A stretch of DNA of 64,000 bases, taken from Fusobacterium gastrosuis. GTDB taxonomy: Bacteria > Fusobacteriota > Fusobacteriia > Fusobacteriales > Fusobacteriaceae. Positions 17,651-26,323 of the stretch are shown here, one piece after another; the stretch's first letter is position 1; each line of letters starts with the position of its first letter. Made by a program: the position numbers and the translations under genes. The stretch covers positions 62,001 to 126,000 of the forward strand of contig NZ_LT607734.1 in assembly GCF_900095285.1 (NCBI RefSeq), given 5' to 3'. A model generated the notes under the pieces. That model was not told the origin of the DNA and did no database searches. It worked only from the letters and a program-made list of their open reading frames with translations.

Positions 17651-18668
17651 TTTCATCACCAACTACATCTATTACAGGAACTGAAACTTCCTCTTCTAGC
17701 CTTTTTTTTAATTCATTCTTATTAAAATCTATGCCCAATGGAGAGTGTGGATTACAAGTGATAAATAACAGATTAATCTTATTTAAAACCTTAAATTTTA
17801 TCCCACACATTTTTGCCTTATTATATAGTCCATTATCTATAAAAAACTTTGTCCCATCTTCTACTATTATATTTAGATTCAAAAAACAACCTCTAGTTTC
17901 AATAAATGTTTCCATTATTTTTTCAGTTATAGCTCCCCTTATGCAAAAATATTCAACTTCGTCTGTCAAATTTTCTTTTATTTTTTTTGCCAAATCAACT
18001 GAGTTATTTACATCTATGTAAGTTTTACTTCCATCTCTTTTTATATAAAGAGCTTTAACTGTTTCAAAATCTTTTTTTATTTCTTCAGCTCTTTCTTTAA
18101 AGTCCTCAAGCATTAAAAAATTCACAGTTTTTTTTGTTTCTTCTACAACTTTCAGCATATCTAGCGACAAAGCCGCTCCTGTTGCTAAAATAGTTGCATC
18201 ACTTACATCACTTATAGCTGTGCTTTTTCTACTTAGAGCTCCATCTATAATAGTTAACTCACTTCCAAAGTTTTCCATAAGACTAATAATTTCTTTCACT
18301 TGCTTATTATATGACGGACCTGCTATATCAACATATCCATCAGACAAGGCTCTTATAATAACTATATCTCCCATAGGAGTGGTGAAGTCTGTAACATATA
18401 AAATTTCCTTAGTAATATCGCATTTACTTAAACAATCTCTCCCCGTTGCGATAATACTTCCTCTTCTTATATAGATTCTAGGCTTATCTGTACTCGTTAC
18501 AACATCAATGTCTTCACCATCTCTACCTATGGAAGTTATCCCCAATATTTTTTTAGAGCCTACATCGTTTATAAGTTTATTAAGTAATGTAGTTTTTCCT
18601 ACATTTTTTTCCATACCTATTATAGATAATCTTTTATACTTTTCTATAAACTCATAAACATTTCTCAT
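17637..18668 (-). CDS. kamB: KamB, partner subunit of the lysine 5,6-aminomutase reactivase
   Basis: 343 residues. A P-loop-like GMEKNVGKTTLLNK is near residue 18, followed by blocks GITSIGRDGED and DIAGPSYNK, and an IIDGALSRKS segment. No broader function is evident from sequence. The constant position between kamA and kamC and the overlap with kamC support the role as partner of the MutS-like ATPase. AGGGGAA is about 8 nt before the ATG. The name rests on synteny and recollection of the literature, so it is less certain than the aminomutase genes. Confidence 0.72.
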   Translation of the reverse strand: MRNVYEFIEKYKRLSIIGMEKNVGKTTLLNKLINDVGSKKILGITSIGRDGEDIDVVTSTDKPRIYIRRGSIIATGRDCLSKCDITKEILYVTDFTTPMGDIVIIRALSDGYVDIAGPSYNKQVKEIISLMENFGSELTIIDGALSRKSTAISDVSDATILATGAALSLDMLKVVEETKKTVNFLMLEDFKERAEEIKKDFETVKALYIKRDGSKTYIDVNNSVDLAKKIKENLTDEVEYFCIRGAITEKIMETFIETRGCFLNLNIIVEDGTKFFIDNGLYNKAKMCGIKFKVLNKINLLFITCNPHSPLGIDFNKNELKKRLEEEVSVPVIDVVGDENEIY

Positions 18669-18705
18669 CTAATTATTCCCCTTTTTAATTGTATCTAGAT
18701 TACAA

Positions 18706-19983
18706 TTAGTTAGTTTTTTCTTCTTCAGCTCTTTTTTTGTTTCTTTCATGTCTTGCTAAGAAACTAGGTTCAAGAGCCATTTGTTTACCTTGTAATAACA
18801 TATTAACTCCTGTTACTTCATACATAGCTTCAAATTTTTCTTCATCATAACAAGGTTCGTGAACATAATTTTCAGGTTCTGTGTAAGTAGTTATAACTCC
18901 TTCAAAGTTTCTTAAAACTACTCTATTTGAAGTTTGAGAAATTACATATTGTGGCATTACTGGAGTTTTTCCTCCTCCTCCTGGTGCGTCAACAACAAAT
19001 GTTGGAACAGCATATCCAGAAGTATGTCCTCTTAATCCTTCTATAATTTCTATACCTTTAGAAACTGGTGTTCTGAAATGTTCAAGACCCATAGATAAGT
19101 CACATATATAAATGTAGTAAGGTCTTACTCTCATTTTTACTAAATCATGAACTAATCTTTTCATAACAGCAACGCTGTCATTGATTCCTCTTAATAAAAC
19201 TGATTGGTTTCCTAAAGGAATTCCTGCATTCGCTAACATTTCACAAGCTTTTTTAGCTTCTGGTGTTACTTCTTGTGGATGGTTAAAGTGAGTATTTAAC
19301 CAAATTGGGTGATATTTCTTTAACATATCACATAGTTCTGGAGTAATTCTTTGAGGTAATACAACTGGTGTTCTACTTCCAAGTCTTATTACTTCAACAT
19401 GTGGTATAGCTCTTAATTTTTTAATTATGCTTTCTAAGAATTTATCAGAAACAAGAAGTGCATCTCCACCTGATAACAATACATCTCTTATTTGTGGAGT
19501 TCTTGCAATATATTCTATTGCTTTATCAATTCTATCCATAGGCATAGAATCATCATGAGCACCAGCAAATCTTCTTCTTGTACAGTGTCTACAATACATA
19601 GAACACATATCTGTGATTAGAAGTAAAACTCTATCAGGATATCTGTGTGTTAATCCTGGTACAGGAGAATCTTCATCTTCATGTAATGGATCTAATAAAT
19701 CAGCATCTGATTGATGTATTTCTTGAATTGAAGGTATAGCTTGTTTTCTTATAGGACATCTATCACTTTCCATGTCTATTAATGAAAAATAATATGGAGT
19801 TATTGACATTCTTAAAGTTTCAAGAGTTCTTTTAACCCCTTCTTCTTCTTCTTCACTTAAATTTACATATTTTTTTAAATCTTCTAATTTTTCGATTCTA
19901 TTTTTTACTTGCCATGTCCAATCGTTCCATTGTTCATCAGTTACATTTGGGAAAAATTTTGCTCTTGTATTAACAGTATTCAT
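18706..19983 (-). CDS. kamA: Lysine 2,3-aminomutase
   Basis: 425 residues, the length of the clostridial enzyme. Radical SAM cysteines Cys127, Cys131 and Cys134 (CSMYCRHC) and the PLP lysine Lys339 in the GGGGK motif are present, as are HFRTPVSKG and [10 protein letters not shown]. It converts L-lysine to L-beta-lysine, the first step of fermentation. A GGAG ribosome site precedes the ATG. The 99-base spacer to kdd has no clear terminator. Confidence 0.96.
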   Translation of the reverse strand: MNTVNTRAKFFPNVTDEQWNDWTWQVKNRIEKLEDLKKYVNLSEEEEEGVKRTLETLRMSITPYYFSLIDMESDRCPIRKQAIPSIQEIHQSDADLLDPLHEDEDSPVPGLTHRYPDRVLLLITDMCSMYCRHCTRRRFAGAHDDSMPMDRIDKAIEYIARTPQIRDVLLSGGDALLVSDKFLESIIKKLRAIPHVEVIRLGSRTPVVLPQRITPELCDMLKKYHPIWLNTHFNHPQEVTPEAKKACEMLANAGIPLGNQSVLLRGINDSVAVMKRLVHDLVKMRVRPYYIYICDLSMGLEHFRTPVSKGIEIIEGLRGHTSGYAVPTFVVDAPGGGGKTPVMPQYVISQTSNRVVLRNFEGVITTYTEPENYVHEPCYDEEKFEAMYEVTGVNMLLQGKQMALEPSFLARHERNKKRAEEEKTN

Positions 19984-20082
19984 ATAATTATCATCTCCTT
20001 ATAATTTATTTTAAAAAATTCTATTTTATGCTAAAAAAGTTTTATTTAATTTTTATCCACTATTTATTTTTAATTTTATTAA

Positions 20083-21120
20083 TTATAGATATAATTCATT
20101 GAATATTTCTCTTAATGCAGCACTTTCTCTTAATTCTTCTAATGTTATAGCAGCATGGTCTATTGTATATCCATTTCCTACTATCATAGTTATATCTTTT
20201 CCTACTCCTTCAGCTCCAAGTGCAGCTTTTGTAAATGAAGTTGCCATTGAGAAGAAATAAGCTATTCCTAAATTTCTAACTGGTAATATAGTTGACATTT
20301 CTGTATTAGCTACATTTACACAGTTTATAGCAACATCTACTTCTTTTCCATTATTAGCAGCTAGAACAGCTTCTAAAACTTCCATAGGTTTTGTTGCATC
20401 TGCTATTACTATATTTATTTTAGGGCTTACTCTTGAAAGTAAAGCTTTTTCTTTTTCATTTCTAACTAAACCTATTACATTTCCAGTAGGTCCAACTCTT
20501 TTTACAGCTTCGTATGCACAAAGCATTCCTGATTTTCCAGCCGATCCTAAAATAACAACTGATTCACAAGGTTTAACAAGTTTTGCAACTTGTGCTGGTG
20601 CTCCTGCAACATCTAGAGCCGCTAAAGCTAAGTTTTCTGACATATCTTCTGGTAAAACAGCATAAATTCCACTTTCAAAAAGTATTGCTTTACCTTTTAT
20701 TTCTACTCTGTCTATGTCTGGTTTAATATCTATTATTTCATCTATTCTTAAAGGAGTTAATGATAGAGAAACTAATGTTGCTATTTTATCTCCAACTTTT
20801 AAATTAGTTTTTCCAACTAAGTCATCCCCTATTTTTTCAATAGTTCCTATTAACATTCCACCTGAACCTGTAACAGGGTTTTGCATTTTTCCTCTATCTG
20901 CTACTATTTCTTTTATTTTTGCTTTTATTTTTTCTACATCATGTCCAGCTTCTTCTTCAATTTGAGTAAAAGATGCTGAGTCTATATTTAATGCTATTAC
21001 ATCTATTAAGATTTCATTTGAGAATAATTCCATATCGTTACAAATTTTTAAAGCTGGTTGTGGTAAAACTCCAACAGGTTCTATTACTCTATGTGTTCCG
21101 TATTTACATCCTTTTTTCAT
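20083..21120 (-). CDS. kdd: L-erythro-3,5-diaminohexanoate dehydrogenase
   Basis: 345 residues. An alcohol-dehydrogenase-like fold without the zinc motif is suggested, with a nucleotide-binding segment VVILGSAGKSGMLCAYEA (about 188-205). It starts MKKGCKYGTHRVIEPVGVLP, characteristic of Kdd. The enzyme oxidatively deaminates 3,5-diaminohexanoate to 5-amino-3-oxohexanoate with NAD(P)+. It lies 32 bases downstream of kce with GAGGAAA before the ATG. Identification rests on sequence plus the operon context. Confidence 0.92.
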   Translation of the reverse strand: MKKGCKYGTHRVIEPVGVLPQPALKICNDMELFSNEILIDVIALNIDSASFTQIEEEAGHDVEKIKAKIKEIVADRGKMQNPVTGSGGMLIGTIEKIGDDLVGKTNLKVGDKIATLVSLSLTPLRIDEIIDIKPDIDRVEIKGKAILFESGIYAVLPEDMSENLALAALDVAGAPAQVAKLVKPCESVVILGSAGKSGMLCAYEAVKRVGPTGNVIGLVRNEKEKALLSRVSPKINIVIADATKPMEVLEAVLAANNGKEVDVAINCVNVANTEMSTILPVRNLGIAYFFSMATSFTKAALGAEGVGKDITMIVGNGYTIDHAAITLEELRESAALREIFNELYL

Positions 21121-21152
21121 TTTAATTTCCTCCTCAACTTCTAAATCAATAA

Positions 21153-21971
21153 TTATAATTGTTTTAATCCTAAAATTTCTCTTGCTTCAGCAGGTGTAGC
21201 AACTTCTCTTCCTAATTCTTTTGCAAGCCTTACAACTCTTTCAACCAATTCTCCGTTAGATTTTGCTAATACACCTTTATCAATATATACATTATCTTCA
21301 AATCCAACTCTTACATGTCCACCCATAACTATTGCTAAAGCAGCCATTTGGAATTGTGATCTTCCTACCCCCGCAACTGTCCAAGTACTTCCTTCTGGTA
21401 AACTATCTACCATAAAAGCTAAATCTCTTGCAGTTGCTGAAATTTGTACTCCCATTACGAAGTCAAAATGCATAGGTTTTTGAATAAAACCTTGTTTTTG
21501 ATATCTCTTAGCTAAATCTATCATCCCTTTATCAAAAACTTCAATTTCAGGTTTTACTCCTCTTTCTATTAAAATTTTTCCGAAATTCTTAATTGTATTT
21601 TCTGTATTTACGAATACTTCATCTCCACCAAAATTACAAGTTCCACAATCTAATGTTGCCATTTCAGGATGTAATTCAGTTGGTTGTAATCTTTCTAAAT
21701 CTGTCATTCCAACTGCCCCACCTGTTGATGGTTGAATTATTGCATCTGGACATCTTTCCTTTATTGCTTCAATACAAACTCTAAATCTTTCTTTATCTTG
21801 AGTCGGAGTTCCGTCGTCTTTTCTAACATGTAAATGAATTATACTTGCTCCTGCTTTATAAGCCGATTCAGCTTCTCTTGCAATTTCTTCAACTGTATAA
21901 GGTACTGCTGGATTGTGCTCTTTTGTAACTTCTGCTCCACAAATAGCAGCTGTTATTATTAACTTTTCCAT
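21153..21971 (-). CDS. kce: 3-keto-5-aminohexanoate cleavage enzyme (BKACE family)
   Basis: 272 residues from the ATG at 21971; GGAGGG lies 6 nt before it, while the ATG at 21977 directly abuts the ribosome site. A zinc-dependent TIM barrel (DUF849): IIHLHVRKDDGTPTQD supplies the two zinc His residues, with GGAVGMTDLERL and VGFEDNVYI typical of the family. It condenses 5-amino-3-oxohexanoate with acetyl-CoA and cleaves it to L-3-aminobutyryl-CoA and acetoacetate. Confidence 0.94.
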   Translation of the reverse strand: MEKLIITAAICGAEVTKEHNPAVPYTVEEIAREAESAYKAGASIIHLHVRKDDGTPTQDKERFRVCIEAIKERCPDAIIQPSTGGAVGMTDLERLQPTELHPEMATLDCGTCNFGGDEVFVNTENTIKNFGKILIERGVKPEIEVFDKGMIDLAKRYQKQGFIQKPMHFDFVMGVQISATARDLAFMVDSLPEGSTWTVAGVGRSQFQMAALAIVMGGHVRVGFEDNVYIDKGVLAKSNGELVERVVRLAKELGREVATPAEAREILGLKQL

Positions 21972-21985
21972 TATCATCCCTCCTT

Positions 21986-22029
21986 TATCATATTCTATTA
22001 ATTATCATATTCTATTAATTATCATATTA
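21986..22029. repeat. 17-bp tandem repeat at the lysE-kce junction
   Basis: The unit TATCATATTCTATTAAT occurs twice exactly (21986-22002, 22003-22019) and a third partial copy follows to about 22029. It covers the last codons and stop of the LysE-family gene and the spacer before the kce ribosome site. Because 17 is not a multiple of three, a change of copy number would alter the LysE C-terminus. Confidence 0.85.
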
Positions 22030-22625
22030 TAAAAATTTATCAATAACTTTGAGCCATAAAAAATTATAATTGCACCACAAACTATATTTATTATTCTTAA
22101 TATCTTATCATTAAAAACCTTTTTAAATAGAGATACAATTGTTGTTATTCCCATAAACCAAGTAAATGATGCAGACATAACACCTAAGATGAAATACATT
22201 CCAGCTTCGTGAGGTAAACTCGCTCTAAACGCTCCCAGCATCATTGTTCCATCTATTATTGCCTGCGGATTAAACCAAGTAACTACACAGGCACTTGTTA
22301 TTGCCGTCATTAAAGAAATATCCGTACTATCACTCTCTTTTAATGTAGCTTTTGATCTTATCAAACCTTGACCTATATAAATTAAAATCAAGCTTCCTAC
22401 CAATAAAATTGCTAACTTCAACCATTCCAATTTATCTATTAGCAAACCTATTCCATAAAAACATGCAAAAGCAAGACTCACATCAAAGAATATTACTATT
22501 AAGGCGATTAAAAATGCTTTTGACTTTTTTTGTGTAAGAGCAGAATTTATAACAAATAAATTTTGTACTCCTATCGGTGCAACATAGGCCAAACCCATCA
22601 TAAATCCTTGTAAATATGTTTCCAT
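22005..22625 (-). CDS. LysE/RhtB-family amino-acid exporter
   Basis: 206 residues from the ATG at 22625 (GGTGG at 5 nt; an upstream GTG is less likely). Six membrane segments and the motifs GLAYVAPIGVQNLFVINSAL and VVTWFNPQAIIDG place it in the LysE family. Known members export lysine, arginine, threonine or related compounds. It is the second gene of a lysine-degrading operon, where an exporter of lysine would waste substrate, so it may export an intermediate or protect against lysine overload. The last codons lie in a 17-bp tandem repeat. Confidence 0.86.
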   Translation of the reverse strand: METYLQGFMMGLAYVAPIGVQNLFVINSALTQKKSKAFLIALIVIFFDVSLAFACFYGIGLLIDKLEWLKLAILLVGSLILIYIGQGLIRSKATLKESDSTDISLMTAITSACVVTWFNPQAIIDGTMMLGAFRASLPHEAGMYFILGVMSASFTWFMGITTIVSLFKKVFNDKILRIINIVCGAIIIFYGSKLLINFYNMIINRI

Positions 22626-22656
22626 TTTTACCACCTCTTATCTTCGCCAAGAGTAG

Positions 22657-23043
22657 TTATTTAGTTTTTCTTTGTTTATCTTTTGGAGTTACACAAGTTC
22701 CACTTGCTCTACATACAACTATTGGTTCTGCTAAAACATCTGCTGCTGAATCAGAAATATCTGGTCTTGGAACTATTACTTTTCTTGCTTCAAATACCAT
22801 TTTTCTAGAACTATTTCCAACATTAACAACTTCTCCAACAGCTTCAATATAATCTCCTGCAAATACTGGAGCCATAAATTCTACACTGTCATACGCCTTA
22901 AATAAACCTTCATCTCCATCTAGTTGAATTAAAAGCTCTGTTGCAACATCTCCAAATAATTGTAACATTCTTGCTCCATCAACTAAATTACCACCGTAAT
23001 GTGCATCATGAGAACTCATTCTCAATCTAATTAATGATTTCAT
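22657..23043 (-). CDS. kal: L-3-aminobutyryl-CoA ammonia-lyase
   Basis: 128 residues from the ATG at 23043, which has GGAGG 6 nt upstream; the frame is open further upstream but without a start supported by a ribosome site. A single hot-dog fold is suggested, with [19 protein letters not shown] near the N-terminus. It removes ammonia from 3-aminobutyryl-CoA to give crotonyl-CoA, which goes on to butyrate. First gene of the lysine operon, directly downstream of the riboswitch. Confidence 0.92.
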   Translation of the reverse strand: MKSLIRLRMSSHDAHYGGNLVDGARMLQLFGDVATELLIQLDGDEGLFKAYDSVEFMAPVFAGDYIEAVGEVVNVGNSSRKMVFEARKVIVPRPDISDSAADVLAEPIVVCRASGTCVTPKDKQRKTK

Positions 23044-23076
23044 ACAAAGCCTCCTTAAAAATAAAAAAATCATAAT

Positions 23077-23106
23077 AAAAATAGAGTTGCATATAAATAA
23101 GTTGCC
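23077..23106 (-). promoter_or_regulatory. Candidate expression platform of the lysine riboswitch
   Basis: Two segments of the leader just before kal are complementary to aptamer parts. The mRNA segment GCAACTCTATTTTT (23090-23077) pairs with 23315-23302, competing with P1. GGCAAC (23106-23101) pairs with the core GTTGCC (23238-23233). Either pairing would disrupt ligand binding. A T-rich stretch follows, then the kal ribosome site at about 23049-23055. Whether lysine switches expression on or off cannot be read with certainty. Confidence 0.5.
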
Positions 23107-23141
23107 TCAGTCTATCCATTATGAATTAAACGAAAAACTAT

Positions 23142-23316
23142 AAATAGCTCTCCATATTCAAAACGAATATGACAGTCAATGTTTATCACGCATTGACCAA
23201 GAAAACTAATCATAAGCAATTAATTTTCTTTCGGCAACTATGTCCTTCACATAAAGCATTGGCGACTTATACCTTGACATCTTTATGTTACCTACATATA
23301 TGCACCTCTATTTTTT
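23142..23316 (-). promoter_or_regulatory. Lysine riboswitch (L box) aptamer
   Basis: About 175 nt of the minus-strand leader match the lysine aptamer. In mRNA order: AGAGGTGC after the 5' P1 strand (P1 = AAATAG 23313-23308 with CTATTT 23147-23142), GTTGCCGAAAG (core, near 23238-23228), TTGGTCAATGCGTG...ATTGACTGTCA and TATGGAGAGCTATTT. These correspond to the core elements of the B. subtilis lysC aptamer. Downstream sequence 23077-23090 pairs with the 5' P1 strand over 13 of 14 bases, giving an alternative fold. LYS elements before fusobacterial kam genes have been predicted before, as I recall. Confidence 0.9.
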
Positions 23317-23388
23317 ATTCTTTTATTCAGTTTTAAAGCATACCAACCTTGACTTCCTTAATATATACGAACATCATACCTTTTTTAA

Positions 23389-23417
23389 CTTATATCATTT
23401 TTTTAAATACTTGTCAA
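23389..23417 (-). promoter_or_regulatory. Main promoter of the lysine fermentation operon
   Basis: Minus strand: perfect TTGACA (23417-23412), 17 bp, TATAAG (23394-23389) with an extended -10 TGA. Transcription should start near 23382, about 65 nt before the aptamer. The 607-base region 23044-23650 without genes holds this promoter, the riboswitch and the hit terminator. Confidence 0.8.
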
Positions 23418-23598
23418 TATTTTTTGATAAAATTTCAAAAAAATATGATATTGTTTTATTTTAAAACATATATCTTTTGTGAATTATGAGTTTTTTTGTT
23501 TAGATAAATTTATTAGTAATATCAAAAATTCTTGTTGATATCACTTATTATTTCAAAAATATTATAGCTAGATTAAATTTATACTTTTCTATACAATC

Positions 23599-23625
23599 AA
23601 AAAAAAAAGTTAGATAACTCTAACT
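23599..23625 (-). terminator. Terminator after the hit gene
   Basis: Minus-strand stem AGTTAG/CTAACT (23625-23620 with 23613-23608) with a six-base loop is followed by a nine-T run in the RNA direction. It closes the slyD-rpiB-hit transcript. Confidence 0.75.
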
Positions 23626-23650
23626 CTTAAAATAATATTTTTATAAAATT

Positions 23651-23989
23651 CTATACCATAGTTCCTAGTTTTTCTCCACCAATTAAATGAAAATGTATAT
23701 GAAATACTGTCTGTCCTGCATGTTCATTACAATTAGAAACTACTCTATAACCTTTTTCAGCCAACCCAAACTCTTTAGCTAATTTTGAAATAGTTAAATA
23801 AACCTTTCCTATAAGATATGCATCGTCTTCTTTTATATCATTTATAGTTGCAATTTCCTTTTTAGGAACTACTAATATATGTACAGGAGCCACTGGTGCA
23901 ATATCTTTAAAAGCTATTACATCCTCATCTTCATACACTATATTTGCTGGTATTTCTTTATTAATTATTTTTGTAAAAATTGTCGCCAT
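23651..23989 (-). CDS. HIT (histidine triad) family protein
   Basis: 112 residues. The triad HIHFHLIGG near the C-terminus and FKDIAPVAPVHILVVPKKE are typical of the HinT branch, which hydrolyses nucleoside phosphoramidates such as AMP-lysine. Cytosolic. It lies 19 bases downstream of rpiB with AAAGGTGAG before the ATG, as last gene of the slyD-rpiB-hit group. The physiological substrate is unknown. Confidence 0.92.
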   Translation of the reverse strand: MATIFTKIINKEIPANIVYEDEDVIAFKDIAPVAPVHILVVPKKEIATINDIKEDDAYLIGKVYLTISKLAKEFGLAEKGYRVVSNCNEHAGQTVFHIHFHLIGGEKLGTMV

Positions 23990-24008
23990 AATATCTCACC
24001 TTTGAAAA

Positions 24009-24452
24009 CTAAAATAAATTGCAATCTTCTATTGCATCAACTCTTTTGGCATGTCTGCCACCTTCAAAAGAAGCTGATAAAAACTCATCAACTATGTCAA
24101 ATGCCAACACATCTCCAACCATTCTAGCTCCTAATGCTAAAATATTAGCATCATTATGTTGTCTTGTTAGTTTTGCCATAGTTGTGTTAAAACAAAGTGC
24201 TGCTCTTACACCCTTTATTTTATTTGCAGCTATCGAAATCCCTATTCCAGTTCCACAGACAAGTATCCCAAAGTCTACTTCTTTCTCAACAACTGACTTT
24301 GCAACTGCATGACCATATTTAGGATAATCTACACTTTCTGTGCTATGAGTTCCCATATCTACAATTTCTATGTCTTGTCTTTGTGATAAATGTTTTTTGA
24401 TTTTTTCTTTTAATTCATATCCACCGTGATCCGCACCTAAAGCTATCTTCAT
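24009..24452 (-). CDS. rpiB: Ribose-5-phosphate isomerase B
   Basis: 147 residues, full length. LGADHGGYELK at the N-terminus and CGTGIGISIAANK with the catalytic Cys are the RpiB/LacAB signature; NDANILALGARM follows. It interconverts ribose-5-phosphate and ribulose-5-phosphate in the pentose phosphate pathway. Downstream of slyD by 31 bases and upstream of the HIT gene. Confidence 0.94.
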   Translation of the reverse strand: MKIALGADHGGYELKEKIKKHLSQRQDIEIVDMGTHSTESVDYPKYGHAVAKSVVEKEVDFGILVCGTGIGISIAANKIKGVRAALCFNTTMAKLTRQHNDANILALGARMVGDVLAFDIVDEFLSASFEGGRHAKRVDAIEDCNLF

Positions 24453-24483
24453 ATCTAGAATTTCTCCTTATTTATTTTAAAAT

Positions 24484-25065
24484 TTATTTTTTATGACAAC
24501 AACAGTTTCCATCGCCATGTTTATGTTCTTCGCCATGTTCATGGTTTTTTCCATTACAACATCCTTCATGTTCTTCATCTTCATCGTCAAACCCATAAAA
24601 ATGAACATGACCATGATCAAGTTCTTCTTCTGTTGCTTCCCTTACATCTGCTACTTCCACTTCAAATAATAAATCTCTTCCACAGAATGGATGATTAGAA
24701 TCTGTATAAACAGTATCTCCATCTATTTCAGTGATCACAGAAATCATTTCGCTTCCATCCTCTAATTCAACAACAAATTCCATACCTTCGTATATATCAT
24801 CAAATTCAGAAAAATCTTTTTTTGTTAGTTCTTCAACTAAATCTTCATCATAAGGTCCATAAGCTTCTTCCATAGAAACTTCTACACTTGTTTTATACCC
24901 TTTTGCTTTCCCATCCAATGCCGCTTCAACTTTAGGTAAAAATTGTCCAAACCCTTGAATATAAAAATAAGGTCCTAATTCTTGAGTATCTTCTAAAATT
25001 TCCTTAGTTTTTGCATCATAAACTTTGTATTCTAATGTTACAACTTTATTTTCTCCAATTTTCAT
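24484..25065 (-). CDS. slyD: FKBP-type peptidyl-prolyl isomerase, SlyD type
   Basis: 193 residues from the ATG at 25065 (GGTGAT upstream; the frame extends to an unlikely GTG). The FKBP domain with inserted flap is at about 1-150 (KVVTLEYKVYDAKTKEIL, AYGPYDEDLV, the DSNHPFCGRDLLFEVEV segment). The C-terminal tail after about residue 150 is rich in His, Cys, Asp and Glu, as in metal-binding SlyD, which serves nickel enzymes and general folding. First gene before rpiB and hit. Confidence 0.92.
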   Translation of the reverse strand: MKIGENKVVTLEYKVYDAKTKEILEDTQELGPYFYIQGFGQFLPKVEAALDGKAKGYKTSVEVSMEEAYGPYDEDLVEELTKKDFSEFDDIYEGMEFVVELEDGSEMISVITEIDGDTVYTDSNHPFCGRDLLFEVEVADVREATEEELDHGHVHFYGFDDEDEEHEGCCNGKNHEHGEEHKHGDGNCCCHKK

Positions 25066-25167
25066 ATTTATCACCTCTTAAAATTATTTATAATTAAAGA
25101 ATATCATAGATTTATAAAATTTGCAAAGAATAGAATTTTTTTCTGATAAAAGCTCAAATTTTATTTT

Positions 25168-25764
25168 TTATTTATTTAAAAACATATTTTTCGCAACAAT
25201 TTCTCTATTTTCTATACTGCTTAATCTCTCTAACAAGATTAAAGATAAACTTATAGCATTTCCTGCTCCAGAACAGGTAAATAAATTTTTATCTATACAG
25301 ATTTCATCTTCAACCGGAATGATATCATAATTTTTTAATTGATTAAAATATCTTTTATTATCAAGCAAATAAGTAGTAACTTTTCTATTTTTTATTATAT
25401 CTGTTGAAAGTAAATTAAGAACAGCCGAGCATATTGCAACAATATATTTATTATTAGAATAAAAATACTCTACTATTTGCCTAAAACTTGCGTTATCCTT
25501 GTCTTTAAAAAAATTATATTTCCCAAATCCACCTGGAACTACAAGTGCATCATAAGAAAAAAAATTCTCTATATTGCTGTTGTCTATAACTGTATCCACT
25601 TTCAGTTCTCCACCCCAACTACATTTCACATATTCTTTATATGATACCGTTTCTAGAATTATATCCTTTGTTCCAACTATGTTATTCCATCCAAAAACAT
25701 CTGTAAAACTTGCCACCTCTAAAAGTTCTACACCTTCAAATAAAAATAAAATTATTTTTTTCAT
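25168..25764 (-). CDS. DJ-1/PfpI family protein
   Basis: 198 residues. The N-terminus IILFLFEGVELLEVASFTDVF and the nucleophile elbow VAICSAVLNLL, with the reactive Cys, mark the DJ-1/ThiJ/PfpI superfamily. VVPGGFGKY supplies the second motif. Functions in the family vary (glyoxalase, chaperone, amidase), so no specific role is assigned. Stands alone with its own AAGGAG ribosome site between slyD and a divergent small gene. Confidence 0.88.
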   Translation of the reverse strand: MKKIILFLFEGVELLEVASFTDVFGWNNIVGTKDIILETVSYKEYVKCSWGGELKVDTVIDNSNIENFFSYDALVVPGGFGKYNFFKDKDNASFRQIVEYFYSNNKYIVAICSAVLNLLSTDIIKNRKVTTYLLDNKRYFNQLKNYDIIPVEDEICIDKNLFTCSGAGNAISLSLILLERLSSIENREIVAKNMFLNK

Positions 25765-25819
25765 GCTTTACTCCTTTAAATTTTATTTATAAATTATATC
25801 ATTTTTATTTAATTTTTAT

Positions 25820-25848
25820 TTTACAATCTTTCTTAGTCTTTGTATAAT
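25820..25848 (+). promoter_or_regulatory. Promoter of the small unknown gene
   Basis: TTTACA (25820-25825), 17 bp, TATAAT (25843-25848), about 40 bases before the start codon of the 95-residue gene. Confidence 0.65.
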
Positions 25849-25887
25849 TAACTTAGCAATTGAATATTTTTATAAGGAGTGATGAAA

Positions 25888-26175
25888 ATGAGAGCAGATG
25901 TAAGAGATGCTATAAATGTAATTAACAGATATATTCAAGAGATTAAGTATATTGACGTAAGTGATAATACCGATAATGTTGTAAGTAGAATTTTAGCGAA
26001 TAAAGAGCAAGATTTTATTGCAGAAGTTTTTGAACATATGAATCTTATAATGAAAGAAATTTCAAAAGTTCATAACTCTGGAACAGATAAAGAGTATACT
26101 GAAAGATATTTTTATTTAGCAAATAAAATTTATACTGATATGGATGAATTTAAAAAAGATTTCCTTATAGCCTAA
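25888..26175 (+). CDS. Small conserved-looking protein of unknown function
   Basis: 95 residues from the ATG at 25888 (AAGGAG at 8 nt; GTG 25879 and ATG 25882 are too close to it). Not recognised. It is acidic and predicted mostly helical, begins MRADVRDAINVINRYIQEIK, and has no signal peptide, membrane segment or Cys. It has its own good promoter and sits before the rpsT promoter. A real gene is likely because of the promoter, ribosome site and protein-like composition. Confidence 0.75.
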   Translation: MRADVRDAINVINRYIQEIKYIDVSDNTDNVVSRILANKEQDFIAEVFEHMNLIMKEISKVHNSGTDKEYTERYFYLANKIYTDMDEFKKDFLIA

Positions 26176-26182
26176 TTTTCTA

Positions 26183-26210
26183 TTGATTTTTAAAAAATTA
26201 ATGCTATAAT
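26183..26210 (+). promoter_or_regulatory. Promoter of rpsT
   Basis: TTGATT (26183-26188), 16 bp, TATAAT (26205-26210). It leaves a leader of about 105 nt with a short AT-rich inverted repeat (AATTAAT...ATTAATT) before the S20 gene. Confidence 0.65.
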
Positions 26211-26323
26211 ATATACGGTCCATTGTAAAATATGTGTCTTTTTGTAGCTTAATTAATTTTTATTAATTATGATATCTTATTTAGTTAATACATATATATG
26301 TAGACATTTGGAGGTTTATTTAA

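Noticed and set aside
23333-23377. A 14-codon upstream frame (MMFVYIKEVKVGML) between the kam promoter and the riboswitch, as a leader peptide
   Set aside because: Only about five bases would precede its ATG in the transcript, the ribosome site is weak, and it has just two Lys codons.
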